Positions 8,884 through 17,649 of a stretch of 64,000 nt of DNA are shown piece after piece (position 1 is the stretch's first letter; every line of letters begins with the position of its first letter). Position numbers and translations under genes: made by a program. This stretch comes from an uncultured Lachnospiraceae bacterium (GTDB taxonomy: Bacteria > Bacillota > Clostridia > Lachnospirales > Lachnospiraceae), in assembly GCA_910585965.1 (NCBI GenBank), contig CAJUHH010000008.1:91662-155661 (forward strand), in the 5' to 3' direction. Below the pieces are notes generated by a model, which had not been told where the DNA came from, did no database searches, and saw nothing but the letters and a program-made list of their open reading frames with translations.

Positions 8884-9546
8884 TCACTTTTGATGCTTCC
8901 GCTCCGCATCTTCAATGCTGTTGTATCCATAAAACTTCGTTTCGTTTTCGATAATCTGTTTTTCCAGATTGATGCCGTTCCCATAGGCTTCTTTTACCTG
9001 TTTCAAAATCAGCTCCACCGTTCGGTCCGAATAAGTCAGCAGTTCTCCGCGCAGATAACTTTCCGTAGACGATCCGTTGCCCGGCGAATCCTCCTCCGTC
9101 GTCATGACCCTTCCCTGCGCCCGCAGATTCGGATAATGCTCCGCCATATATTTGTCCCATTCCATATGGATCGTAACGATTTCTTCCGTCATCCGTTTCT
9201 TTTCCTGGCTCACCTCAGGCAAATGGCCTTTTACCCGCTCAAATTCCTCCGGGTATGTCACCTCCATCATTCTTGCATATTTCTCGAACAGAAGGTTTCT
9301 TCCTTCCGCATATGCCCTGCGGATATCCTCCACATAGCTTTCCAGGATCTCGTCTTCATATACCATCCATTGGCTCATCCGCATGCGGAAAAAGGTATCC
9401 GGGTCTTCCTGGCAGGAAGCCCTGCCTCCCGTATTATACACATGCTGGAACATATCCCATTCCGCTTGTACGATATCAAATATCATCTGCTCTTTCTCTG
9501 TTATTTCTGCCATCCCGACACCATGCCTTTCTATTATTTTTCTCAT
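8884..9546 (-). CDS. DUF4125 family protein
   Basis: Cytoplasmic protein of 220 residues matching the DUF4125 pattern: WDMFQHVYNTGGRASCQEDPDTFFRMR near residues 30-56, then SYVEDIRRAYAEGRNLLFEKYARMME. It is helical and charged, without signal or membrane segment. Its ATG at 9546 overlaps the stop of the upstream coiled-coil protein by 4 nt (ATGA), so the two are translationally coupled. The function is unknown. It converges on the zinc-ribbon membrane gene, with 65 nt and no clear terminator between them. Confidence 0.8.
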   Translation of the reverse strand: MRKIIERHGVGMAEITEKEQMIFDIVQAEWDMFQHVYNTGGRASCQEDPDTFFRMRMSQWMVYEDEILESYVEDIRRAYAEGRNLLFEKYARMMEVTYPEEFERVKGHLPEVSQEKKRMTEEIVTIHMEWDKYMAEHYPNLRAQGRVMTTEEDSPGNGSSTESYLRGELLTYSDRTVELILKQVKEAYGNGINLEKQIIENETKFYGYNSIEDAERKHQK

Positions 9547-10367
9547 ATGGAAACATCTATGCTCCCGCCCGCCGCCTCTGCGGGTGTCTCAGGCATAGAG
9601 GCCGCCATTTCCACTCCTGCAATTTCCAAAGATACGCCGCTGTTATGATTGCTGCCGCTGTTATTGCCGCCTCCGATCCCGGAAGCGCCTTCCCGCCTTT
9701 CCTTCTCCAGCTGATGGAACAAAGCTTTCAGATATTTCATATCCGCTTCCATGATCTCTTTCAGCTCCTTCGACCTGTGCTTTTTCTTCAAAAGCTTCAA
9801 ATCCTCAGGATCCATGTCTTCCTGAAGCCCTGTCGCCGCTTCTTCCAGCTCGCCCATCTGCTCCATCCGTTCGATCTCTTCCAGCGTTGCCTCCAGCTCT
9901 TCCATAAGCCTCTCGATCTCTTCGCTGTCCAGTTCCGCCCCTTCCGTATTTTCCATTTCCGGCTTTTGAGTCTTTGCCTCCTCGGCTTCCTCTTCCATTT
10001 CCGCTTCGCAGGGTCCCCCCTTCTTTAACCGCTCTTCCTCCTGCAAATGCTTCATTCTTTTTTTCGCAACCACGGCGATCTGCTCCGCATGAGCAATCGC
10101 TCTTTCTACTTCCCTTTCATTATAATTACCGCTGCGCAGTTGCCGATAAAGAGTACCTACCTTCTGGAAAGCCCTTACCATTACCACCCGCGCGCCCACG
10201 GACGTAACGGCTCTCATCAACTGGCCCGATATCTCCCTGTAATTATAATTCAGTTTCTTCTTTTTATTTTTTCCCCCTGCCCTGGTCGTCCTCGCCACTG
10301 CAGTTCCATCTGCTTTCCTTATGGCGGTTGAAGGATCCCTCGGACTGCTGACTCCTGTAATACCCAT
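9543..10367 (-). CDS. Hypothetical charged coiled-coil protein
   Basis: 274 residues, not recognised as a named family. The N-terminus MGITGVSS is followed by a lysine-rich patch (GGKNKKKKLNY), a helical stretch LMRAVTSVGARVVMVRAFQKVGTL, and a long Glu-rich coiled coil (about 110-235). The C-terminal tail is low in charge, with Gly/Ser/Asn. The start resembles MGVSGIGT of the gene at 43239-44096, so both may share a short N-terminal signature. It is coupled to the DUF4125 gene by an ATGA overlap. The upstream AT-rich region holds TATAAT-like boxes (for example minus strand 10457-10452) but no clear -35. Confidence 0.6.
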   Translation of the reverse strand: MGITGVSSPRDPSTAIRKADGTAVARTTRAGGKNKKKKLNYNYREISGQLMRAVTSVGARVVMVRAFQKVGTLYRQLRSGNYNEREVERAIAHAEQIAVVAKKRMKHLQEEERLKKGGPCEAEMEEEAEEAKTQKPEMENTEGAELDSEEIERLMEELEATLEEIERMEQMGELEEAATGLQEDMDPEDLKLLKKKHRSKELKEIMEADMKYLKALFHQLEKERREGASGIGGGNNSGSNHNSGVSLEIAGVEMAASMPETPAEAAGGSIDVSI

Positions 10368-10538
10368 ACCATCATCCTCCCTGATTCCTGTATGTCTCTG
10401 CCTGTTCCTTCGAATTTCCTATACTTATATATTATTTATTAAGTATAATATATTATATCGGTACTTTTCCCCCAAAAGTGAATAGCAGTCACAGGAATAA
10501 GCATTCCCATCAGCAGCAAAATCCTACCTTATCTTTTC

Positions 10539-12056
10539 TTATTTTCCCCCGACCTGAAATACATAATCCGTATGGTATGTCCTTACAAACAGCTTGTCAT
10601 CTTTGTAAATAATATAATCAGCCATAGAAGCCAGCGGCATCTGCCCGATCCTTTTTCCTGTCTTCCGATCTATCTGGTAGAGATAATCATCCTCTGCCGT
10701 GAAACCATAGCCGCACAGGATCACGTCTCCCACTATTTCAAAATTCAATGAATTACAAGTCAACGGTTCTGTTTTCCACAACACATGGTAGTCTTCCAGG
10801 CTGATGGCGGTAATATACGCCGTGTGGGGCGAACTTTCGGCATATGTATAATGGAAAGTAGACACGTATAAAATACCTTCGCGCACTGCCGCACTATGTA
10901 TCTCCTGATCGATAAACTCTTTTTCCTCCGGCAGAAAATCACCCGCATACTGGTAATCTGAGAAATCCAGCGTCGCCTCCGCCTCCCCGTTCCTTATAAT
11001 ATCCACTGTCATACGATCCCTGTTTATCTGGCAAAAATAGCCTTCATCGTTCAAATCAGGCAATTCCAGCCCGTTTTCCGCAAACCATTGTTCCTGGTCC
11101 GTAATCTCATTTTTCGCTTCCTCCAGAACAGTAAGCTCCAAAGGCTCCGTTCCGGCTTCTACCGGAGTTTCCATATAATAATCCCAGGAAGGATTTTCCA
11201 CATGCACCGCCTCTGGCATGTCCATATCCCGGCTTTCTTCTATTGCCTCATCCTGGTAAATTTCCAAAACCCCGTAATATTGATTGACCGTCCCGCCGTC
11301 CTGCACATACTTCCCCACATCCTCCGGGCCGTATCTGAGAAGAAAATAATCCATATCGTGAAGAATATAATAAATATTTTGAATATACTGCACATCATGG
11401 GTTTCCTTGGCCAGTTTCATATTTTCAATCAGATTGTCAAAATCCCCCTTTAACAGTACATTCCCTAAGCTGTCCCTCATTTCCTCCATCAAAACAATAA
11501 AATTATCTCCGTCAAACCGATTATAATTCATAACCGGAGTTCCATGTGTTTCTTCAAACTCTCTTCTGTCCGTTTCCTCCGTCCCTTCATACTCCATGCC
11601 GGCCTCCACAGCCCAGCCGATCTGGATCTCCCCCTTTTCATCAATATAATTCCAATACAGATCCTCAGGATCGGACAAACGCCCAAATAAATCATTGAAA
11701 AGATAGGCCTCTTCCATCTGCAAATTCGCCACTTTTACATTCTCTTTTAAACGCTCCGCCGCTTCTTCCGTCATCCCTTCCAAAGCCGCCGCCCTCATCG
11801 CCAAAACCTCTTCTTTTCCCGGACTTTCCTTCTCTGCCAGGCTTTTCTCTCCTTGCTCCAAAGCCTGTCCGATGCCGCCTTCCTCCGCGTTCGAAGATAC
11901 GTCCTCGTCCAGTTTCCCAATCTCCACTGCCGGCGCCTTCCCCGATTCCGTCTCATCTTTCCCGGTTCCTGCCGTTCTCCCCCTTCCTGCTGCAAACCCG
12001 ATCCCGGCCGCCAAAACTATCATCAAACATCCTGCCGCTATCATATATCGTTTCAT
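10539..12056 (-). CDS. Secreted or membrane-anchored acidic protein of unknown function
   Basis: 505 residues. The N-terminus (MKRYMIAAGCLMIVLAAGIGFAAG) is a signal peptide or single anchor, followed by an acidic, low-complexity linker to about residue 75. The middle is helical and acidic. The C-terminal 200 residues have repeated beta-strand patterns (GILYVSTFHY, ISLEDYHVLWKTE, DYLYQIDRKTGKRIG, DKLFVRTYHTDYVFQ) that recall PQQ/WD-like propeller blades. AGGAG precedes the ATG, and a good promoter lies at 12125-12153. No enzyme motif is visible. A surface sensor or binding protein is possible, but this is a guess. Confidence 0.65.
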   Translation of the reverse strand: MKRYMIAAGCLMIVLAAGIGFAAGRGRTAGTGKDETESGKAPAVEIGKLDEDVSSNAEEGGIGQALEQGEKSLAEKESPGKEEVLAMRAAALEGMTEEAAERLKENVKVANLQMEEAYLFNDLFGRLSDPEDLYWNYIDEKGEIQIGWAVEAGMEYEGTEETDRREFEETHGTPVMNYNRFDGDNFIVLMEEMRDSLGNVLLKGDFDNLIENMKLAKETHDVQYIQNIYYILHDMDYFLLRYGPEDVGKYVQDGGTVNQYYGVLEIYQDEAIEESRDMDMPEAVHVENPSWDYYMETPVEAGTEPLELTVLEEAKNEITDQEQWFAENGLELPDLNDEGYFCQINRDRMTVDIIRNGEAEATLDFSDYQYAGDFLPEEKEFIDQEIHSAAVREGILYVSTFHYTYAESSPHTAYITAISLEDYHVLWKTEPLTCNSLNFEIVGDVILCGYGFTAEDDYLYQIDRKTGKRIGQMPLASMADYIIYKDDKLFVRTYHTDYVFQVGGK

Positions 12057-12124
12057 GTACCGTTTTCTCCTCTGTTTCTAACGTAAGGCTTCTCCTTGCT
12101 CCTCATCTCTGACGCTTTTATGTA

Positions 12125-12153
12125 ATTATACAGAATAACACTTTTGTTTACAA
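12125..12153 (-). promoter_or_regulatory. Sigma-A promoter for the acidic secreted protein
   Basis: On the minus strand: -35 TTGTAA (12153-12148), 17-bp spacer, -10 TATAAT (12130-12125), about 70 nt before the ATG at 12056. Confidence 0.7.
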
Positions 12154-12173
12154 GGGGGAGGAAATCCGTTTTC

Positions 12174-12263
12174 ACGCAGCACGGCGCACCAAAAAACAGG
12201 ATGGCGGCAGCGGCTTAGGAAGGCTCCTGGCACCATCCTGCTTTTTGGTGCGCCGTGCTGCGT
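12174..12263 (-). terminator. Long inverted repeat with nested terminator after asnB
   Basis: Two 31-nt arms (12174-12204 and 12233-12263) are complementary except for one position, with a 28-nt loop that itself holds AGGA/TCCT. The inner part CAGGATGG...CCATCCTG is followed by TTTTTT on the minus strand, so it can serve as the asnB terminator; on the plus strand it is followed by CTTTTT. The extra 17-bp GC-rich outer arms are unusual for a simple terminator. Confidence 0.75.
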
Positions 12264-12284
12264 AAAAAATGAATCTTCTCCTAT

Positions 12285-14135
12285 TTACACCAATTTGATC
12301 CTGTAATGCCCCATCCAGTCATTCACCTGCAAGAGATATGCCAGAAGCTGCGGCCCCGCCATCAGCTGCCCGTAGAAAGGCCGCGCATAATCGGAAGGCT
12401 GCTCCATAAACTTTTTCACCTTTTCTCCGTCCAACAATACCCGGATCGGCGCATTGGCATCCTCCAGCACTTCCAGCATATGCCTTCGCACAAGCCGCTC
12501 ATAAGCCGGATCATAAGTCTTCGGATAGGGACTCTTCTTCCTATACAAAATCTCCTCCGGCAGATACTCCTTCCCCGCAGCCCTCAGCAGGGCCTTTACG
12601 ATTCCATCCCTATATTTCATATTCCAAGGCACGTTCCACGCATATTCGATAATCCTATGGTCGGCAAAAGGCACCCGCGCTTCCAGCCCCACATGCATGC
12701 TGGTGCGGTCCATCCGGTCCAGCAATGTCTGCATAAACCACCGCAGATTCAAGTAAGAAATCTCTCTCCGTCTTTTTTCCTCCGCGTTTTCCCCTTCCAG
12801 AACCGGCGTTTCCTCCACCGTCCGGCGGTAAGCCTCCTGCGCATACTCCCGCAGCGGCAGTTCCCGCAGCACATCGTCCCTTAACAACATTGTCCTCGGC
12901 CCAAAATCCATGGACCAGGGAAAAATATCCGCCTCAAAGCACTCTTTTTTATGAAACCACGGATATCCCCCGAAAATCTCATCCGCGCATTCCCCGGTCA
13001 GCGCCACCTTATGGCATGCCGCTACTTTTCCGCAAAAATATAACATGGACGACTCCACGTCCGCCATGCAGGGCAGGTCCCGCGCCCGTACCGCCTCGAA
13101 CAGATAATCGTACAATTCCTCGTTCCGGCACTCCAGATAATGGTGCCTCGTCCCTGCATCCTTTTTCACCTTATCCACCCAGGGGCGATCTTGGGAAGGC
13201 TGGAAAGCATTGGCCTGGAAATTCACATCGTTATCCTTGAAATCAAAGGAATAGGTATCCAATACCTTTCCCTTCTTGCGCAATTTCCTGCTGCAGATCG
13301 CCGTCACCAGGCTGCTGTCCACGCCGCCCGATAGAAAAGTGCAGATCGGTACATCCGACAACATCTGTATCCTTACCGCATCCTCCAGAAGGTACTGCAT
13401 CTTCTCCACCGTATCCTCCCAGGAATCCTCGTGCATCCGGCTTTCCAGCTTCCAATAGCAATGTTCGAAACAGCCCTCTGCCCCGCATTCCAGAAAATGC
13501 CCCGGCAATACCTCGAAAACACCTCGAAACACCCCTTTTCCGTATGTTTTCGCAGGCCCCAGCCCCAGCACCTCGCATAATCCTTCTTTGTCCACCGTCG
13601 GCTCTTCCCCCGGAAAGCAGAAAATCCCTTTGATTTCGGAAGAAAAAATCACCGTGTCGCCATTTTTTTTATAAAAGCAGGGCTTCACCCCGGCTCTGTC
13701 CCGGAACAGAAACAGCTTTCCCAGCCTCCCGTCCCAGATGCCAAAAGCGAAGATCCCGTTCAGTTTCTTTACAAAATCAGCCCCATACCGCATATAGCCT
13801 GCCAAAATCACTTCTGTATCGCTGTCGGTCAGGAACTTTTCCCCCGCCCCTTCCAGCTCTTTTTTCAGTTCGTCCATATTATAGATTTCTCCATTATAGA
13901 CGATCGCCCAAACATTTTCGCCCTCCCGTCTTACCATGGGCTGCTGTCCTGCCAGCAGATCGATAATGGAAAGCCTCACATGGGCCAGCCCGCAATGCTC
14001 CGCCAAAAAAATCCCGTCCTCGTCCGGCCCCCTGTGTTTCTGCCGCCGGTTCATCTGTTCCAGCACGGAAACCCATTTTTTCTCCCCGGCCTTATAATTT
14101 TCTCTCCCGTTAAAAAAACCAGCAATCCCGCACAT
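12285..14135 (-). CDS. asnB: Asparagine synthetase (glutamine-hydrolysing)
   Basis: 616-residue class II amidotransferase that makes asparagine from aspartate, ATP and glutamine. The catalytic Cys2 follows the initiator Met (MCGIAGFF), with the Ntn glutaminase domain to about residue 220. The synthetase domain carries the PP-loop SGGVDSS near residue 270 and the ECADEIFGGY segment near residue 375. GGAGG precedes ATG 14135; the open frame upstream of it is not family-like. It lies 46 nt downstream of dpaB in the same direction, so it may be expressed during sporulation like Bacillus asnO; this is inferred from position only. Confidence 0.95.
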   Translation of the reverse strand: MCGIAGFFNGRENYKAGEKKWVSVLEQMNRRQKHRGPDEDGIFLAEHCGLAHVRLSIIDLLAGQQPMVRREGENVWAIVYNGEIYNMDELKKELEGAGEKFLTDSDTEVILAGYMRYGADFVKKLNGIFAFGIWDGRLGKLFLFRDRAGVKPCFYKKNGDTVIFSSEIKGIFCFPGEEPTVDKEGLCEVLGLGPAKTYGKGVFRGVFEVLPGHFLECGAEGCFEHCYWKLESRMHEDSWEDTVEKMQYLLEDAVRIQMLSDVPICTFLSGGVDSSLVTAICSRKLRKKGKVLDTYSFDFKDNDVNFQANAFQPSQDRPWVDKVKKDAGTRHHYLECRNEELYDYLFEAVRARDLPCMADVESSMLYFCGKVAACHKVALTGECADEIFGGYPWFHKKECFEADIFPWSMDFGPRTMLLRDDVLRELPLREYAQEAYRRTVEETPVLEGENAEEKRRREISYLNLRWFMQTLLDRMDRTSMHVGLEARVPFADHRIIEYAWNVPWNMKYRDGIVKALLRAAGKEYLPEEILYRKKSPYPKTYDPAYERLVRRHMLEVLEDANAPIRVLLDGEKVKKFMEQPSDYARPFYGQLMAGPQLLAYLLQVNDWMGHYRIKLV

Positions 14136-14181
14136 ACGACTTCCTCCAAACCAAAACTTATTCCAACAGACCGCCCGAAAG

Positions 14182-14766
14182 TCATGCCAGCAAGGGCTGT
14201 ATCTGCTTTCCTTCCAGCGCCATTTCCAGCGTAGGGATAATCTTCCCGCAATCCGCCACAAGGGAATTGGGTTTCTTTATCGCATCATCCTGTCCAAAAG
14301 GAACGAAATATACATTCTTTGTATTCAATAATGTGCCAATATTTTTCATATTCATTCCCAGCCCGTCATTGGTGGAAATAAAAATAACGAGAGGCTTTCC
14401 ATTCCTGAGATGGGCTTTTGCCGCCATCAGCACGGCGGTATCCGTGATCCCGTTCGCCAGTTTCGCCGCCGTGTTCCCCGTGCAGGGAATGATCGCCAGA
14501 ATATCCAAATATCCCTTCGGCCCTATCGGCTCCGCTTCCTCAATGCGCAGGATCGGCCTGCGCCCCGCAATCTCCTCCGCCCGTTTTAAAAAATCCTCCG
14601 GCTTGCCGAATCTGCTCCCGATCCCCTTCGCCGCATCCGAAAAAATAGGATATATTTCCGCCCCTGTCTCTTTTAAATGCTCCATCTCACGGAAAACTTT
14701 ATCAAAAGTACAAAAGGAACCGCAAAAAGCAATTCCTATTTTTTTCCCTTTCAATTCCATATCCAT
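14182..14766 (-). CDS. dpaB: Dipicolinate synthase subunit B
   Basis: Flavoprotein-like subunit (SpoVFB family, 194 residues) of the enzyme that makes dipicolinic acid, the spore-core calcium chelator. The flavin-binding-like N-terminus GIAFCGSFCTFDKV and the LAIIPCTGNTAAKLANGITD motif near residues 93-112 match the family, as does the STNDGLGMNMKNIGTLLN stretch. The start may be at 14766 or two codons later; both have usable sites. It follows dpaA by 12 nt. Its presence argues strongly that the organism makes endospores. Confidence 0.94.
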   Translation of the reverse strand: MDMELKGKKIGIAFCGSFCTFDKVFREMEHLKETGAEIYPIFSDAAKGIGSRFGKPEDFLKRAEEIAGRRPILRIEEAEPIGPKGYLDILAIIPCTGNTAAKLANGITDTAVLMAAKAHLRNGKPLVIFISTNDGLGMNMKNIGTLLNTKNVYFVPFGQDDAIKKPNSLVADCGKIIPTLEMALEGKQIQPLLA

Positions 14767-14778
14767 CCATACCTTTCC

Positions 14779-15648
14779 TTATAATTTGCCAATCACATAC
14801 TCGGACAGCCGCCTTGCCGATATCTCGCCCGCATACTTCCCCGGCAGTCCCAGGCAATGCACGGCATTTACCCGGCGTTCCTGCGCCTCCTCGTAATCCA
14901 CTCCCCCCCTGCCGGAAGCGATGTCTATAATCAGGGCATCTTTTCCCACTTTCTTCAGCACCTCTCCTTCGATCACAAGCGCAGGTATCGTATTGTAAAT
15001 ATATTCAAACTCTCCTATTTTTCCCTCCAATTCTTTCAACGGCAGCACATCCATGCCAAAAGCCTCCGCCATAGCCAATTCCGCCGCATTGCTGCCGCAT
15101 ACCGTAACATGAGCCGACAATCCTTTTAACTTTTCTCCCAATACCTTCCCGCATCTTCCATAGCCGAGCACCAAAGTCCTGCTATGGTGTATATTGGTCT
15201 GTTTATGGATCATTGCCTCCAGAACCGCCCCTTCCGCAGTCGCAACCGCATTAAAAATAGCGATTCCTTCATCCTTCATAAAATCATAACAGGCAATCCC
15301 CCTCTCACTGCATTCCTGCCGGAAGCCTTCCGGGATCACGCCCCCGAATATCTTATGATGCTTTCGGATATGGCGGGACAGCTCCCGCAGATTCACGATT
15401 CCCTTCTTCTCCATCGGTATCCCGCCTACAATAACCGGAGCCGATTCCACCGCCTGTTTCAAAAAATCCGCATACCCGTCCGCTTCTATCTTTCTATCCG
15501 TTCTACGGTCAATCTTATAACCAATAACACGATAACCCCTTTCCATAAAAAAGGGTATCATACAAGCCGTGCGCTTATCCCCGCCGACCACTGCAACATC
15601 ATAGCCTTTTTCAAGAACTTCCTTTTTTGCAAAAGCATGCTCCTCCAT
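14779..15648 (-). CDS. dpaA: Dipicolinate synthase subunit A
   Basis: SpoVFA family oxidoreductase subunit, 289 residues, working with DpaB on dihydroxy-tetrahydrodipicolinate in the mother cell. It has an N-terminal VAVVGGDKRTACM motif near residue 20 and a second Rossmann motif LVLGYGRCGKVLG near residue 158. The start is the ATG at 15648: GGAGG lies 6 nt before it, and the length then fits the family. The frame is open to 15732, but that extension is atypical. The first gene of the dpaA-dpaB-asnB run; a mother-cell sigma promoter is expected, but I could not pick one out with confidence. Confidence 0.94.
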   Translation of the reverse strand: MEEHAFAKKEVLEKGYDVAVVGGDKRTACMIPFFMERGYRVIGYKIDRRTDRKIEADGYADFLKQAVESAPVIVGGIPMEKKGIVNLRELSRHIRKHHKIFGGVIPEGFRQECSERGIACYDFMKDEGIAIFNAVATAEGAVLEAMIHKQTNIHHSRTLVLGYGRCGKVLGEKLKGLSAHVTVCGSNAAELAMAEAFGMDVLPLKELEGKIGEFEYIYNTIPALVIEGEVLKKVGKDALIIDIASGRGGVDYEEAQERRVNAVHCLGLPGKYAGEISARRLSEYVIGKL

Positions 15649-15746
15649 ACATTCCTCCACGATATATTCTGCCTTTGACAGCGACACCCTTAAACTATTA
15701 CTATGCCTTTTCCCCGGCCTCGTGCCTGTCAAAGGCTGTAATTTTG

Positions 15747-15775
15747 TTTACTATTTTCTCTTTATCCGTTATAAT
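15747..15775 (+). promoter_or_regulatory. Promoter of the SIR2-like gene
   Basis: -35 TTTACT (15747-15752), 17-bp spacer, perfect -10 TATAAT (15770-15775), 59 nt before the start codon. It gives the gene its own sigma-A transcription, independent of neighbours. Confidence 0.75.
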
Positions 15776-15833
15776 AGGGAAAAGGCAGTGGTTATAAGAT
15801 GGCAATAATTGAAAAAAAGGATAGGTAAGATAA

Positions 15834-17456
15834 ATGGACAGTTACATTAAATCACAAATAGAAAATACGATATCTTCTTTCCAACAGCTTCCTTATTTAT
15901 TTGTAGGCACTGGCCTGTCCATCCGATACGCTAATGCCCCTGGTTGGAATGAGTTATTATACGATATTTGGGAGATTATTTACCCTGATAAAACAGTACG
16001 TGATTTTGAAAAACTGAAACAAAAAATCGAAATGGATATCAACTTAAAATTTGTGGATTTAAAACCGGAAGAGCAGAAATATTATGCAAACCCTATTTTG
16101 GCTTCTAACATTGAGAAAGATTTCTGCTCGCTATACTACTCCTCCGACAACTTTGATTCAAAAGTCTTTACCGATAAGGAAAATGATGATATTATTTCAC
16201 ATCGTCATAATCCCTTTAAGTATTATGTTGCAAAAAAACTTAAGGAAATTGTTTTAGATCCCTCCTTGCCGGATTATGATGAATTACAATACCTTGTGCA
16301 AAATCAAAATAAATTTGCCGGAGTCATAACAACTAATTATGATTCCATATTAGAAAATATTTTCAAGGATTTCACTGTTTTAGTGGGGCAGGATAGTTTA
16401 CTCCTTGCTAATACGTTAAATATCTTTGAAATTTTCAAAATACACGGCTGTTCAACCAATCCAAATTCTATCATCCTGAATGAAATGGATTATGAAAACT
16501 TCGACAGAAAGTTGAAGTATCTATCGGCTAAACTTTTAACAATTTTTGTTGAGCATCCTATCATCTTTATCGGTTATGGATTAGGCGATGTGAATATACG
16601 AAAACTTTTTCAAGAGATTGCAGAATGCCTTACTGCCAAACAATTAGAAAAAATCAAAGATAATTTTATCTTCATTTTACCCGCATTTGGTGCTAAAGAA
16701 AGCTTTGGAAAAAGAGAAATTGTTTTTGGTAAACATTCTATTATCATCAACGAATTTGTGTTGAACGATTATAGTTTTGTATATCAATCCCTTTCCAAAA
16801 TCCAAAGTTCTATGCCAATAAAATTAGCGCGTAAATTGCAAAATATGGTATGCAATTATGTCTATTCAGCAGAAGCACAGAATAATATACTTTTCGGCGA
16901 TATAGACAGCCCTGATATTGATGATAATAAGGCGGCCGTTTATTTTGGCAAAATCGATACTGTTACCCAAATGGGATTTAGCTATTTTAGCATTGATGAA
17001 ATTCTGGAAGACGTACTTTTTAACAATAAGCCATATTTAATCAATCCACAGTTAATTGAAAAAACATTTAAAAATATAAGGATCAGTGCCGGTTCAACAC
17101 TTCTCCCTATATATAAATATATCAATAAATTAAATTACCCACTAAGTTCTATTCCATCCAATTATAATATCATTGATGGATATGACGATGCGGATATCAG
17201 GCCAACATCAACCGACATTAAAAATTATATTAAAAAGGGAACAACCTTTCACTCTATTTATGATATTGAAGCACGTTATCCAGACCACATTCCGAAACAA
17301 GCGGCAAACATAAAACAGTTTGCCCAAAACATCTCAACAGACGAATTAGAAGTATACCTAAAGAAATATTTTTACACTGACATGTACCGAAAATATAAGT
17401 CTCTTTTCAGAAAGCTAATAGCACTTTATGATTACAAAAGATATGCTCCAAAATAA
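15834..17456 (+). CDS. SIR2-like domain protein, candidate single-gene phage defence
   Basis: 540 residues. The first 300 form a SIR2-like NAD-binding fold: VGTGLSIRY at 24-32, TTNYDS with N168 at 166-171, and KIHG with H204, the two positions that are catalytic in NAD-consuming SIR2 domains. IFIGYGLGDVNIRKLF near residue 243 is the usual closing motif. The C-terminal 240 residues match no domain I know; they are helical and rich in Asn, Ile and Lys. The gene is much more AT-rich than its neighbours, has its own promoter, and stands alone between dpaA and an AraC gene, which suggests transfer. It lacks an obvious SLOG domain or TIR partner, so it is not plain Thoeris ThsA. Defence by NAD depletion is inferred from the family. 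Confidence 0.82.
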   Translation: MDSYIKSQIENTISSFQQLPYLFVGTGLSIRYANAPGWNELLYDIWEIIYPDKTVRDFEKLKQKIEMDINLKFVDLKPEEQKYYANPILASNIEKDFCSLYYSSDNFDSKVFTDKENDDIISHRHNPFKYYVAKKLKEIVLDPSLPDYDELQYLVQNQNKFAGVITTNYDSILENIFKDFTVLVGQDSLLLANTLNIFEIFKIHGCSTNPNSIILNEMDYENFDRKLKYLSAKLLTIFVEHPIIFIGYGLGDVNIRKLFQEIAECLTAKQLEKIKDNFIFILPAFGAKESFGKREIVFGKHSIIINEFVLNDYSFVYQSLSKIQSSMPIKLARKLQNMVCNYVYSAEAQNNILFGDIDSPDIDDNKAAVYFGKIDTVTQMGFSYFSIDEILEDVLFNNKPYLINPQLIEKTFKNIRISAGSTLLPIYKYINKLNYPLSSIPSNYNIIDGYDDADIRPTSTDIKNYIKKGTTFHSIYDIEARYPDHIPKQAANIKQFAQNISTDELEVYLKKYFYTDMYRKYKSLFRKLIALYDYKRYAPK

Positions 17457-17649
17457 AAGAAGGTACAATCCCCTTTTTTCAGATTTCCCAAAGAGAAACC
17501 ATCCAAAAAGTTCATATACCTTGTACTTTTATTATATTTTAAATACATGTTTATTATACCAATTTTAATAAAAAAAACAAGTGATAAAAGCACCAAATTT
17601 AATGCAGTTATTTTAAAAAAATTCTCACTTTAATCACGAAACAGTATTA

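Noticed and set aside
8359..9648. A long plus-strand frame overlapping the zinc-ribbon membrane gene and the DUF4125 gene
   Set aside because: It runs through two supported genes in another frame and has no start signal.
15834..17456. Calling the SIR2 gene Thoeris ThsA
   Set aside because: No TIR-domain ThsB gene is adjacent and no SLOG motif was seen in the C-terminal half, so the name would overreach.
17457..17649. A possible terminator from the near-inverted AAGGTACAA / TTGTACTTTT sequences
   Set aside because: The arms are about 50 nt apart and imperfect, and the region is very AT-rich, so pairing is not convincing.
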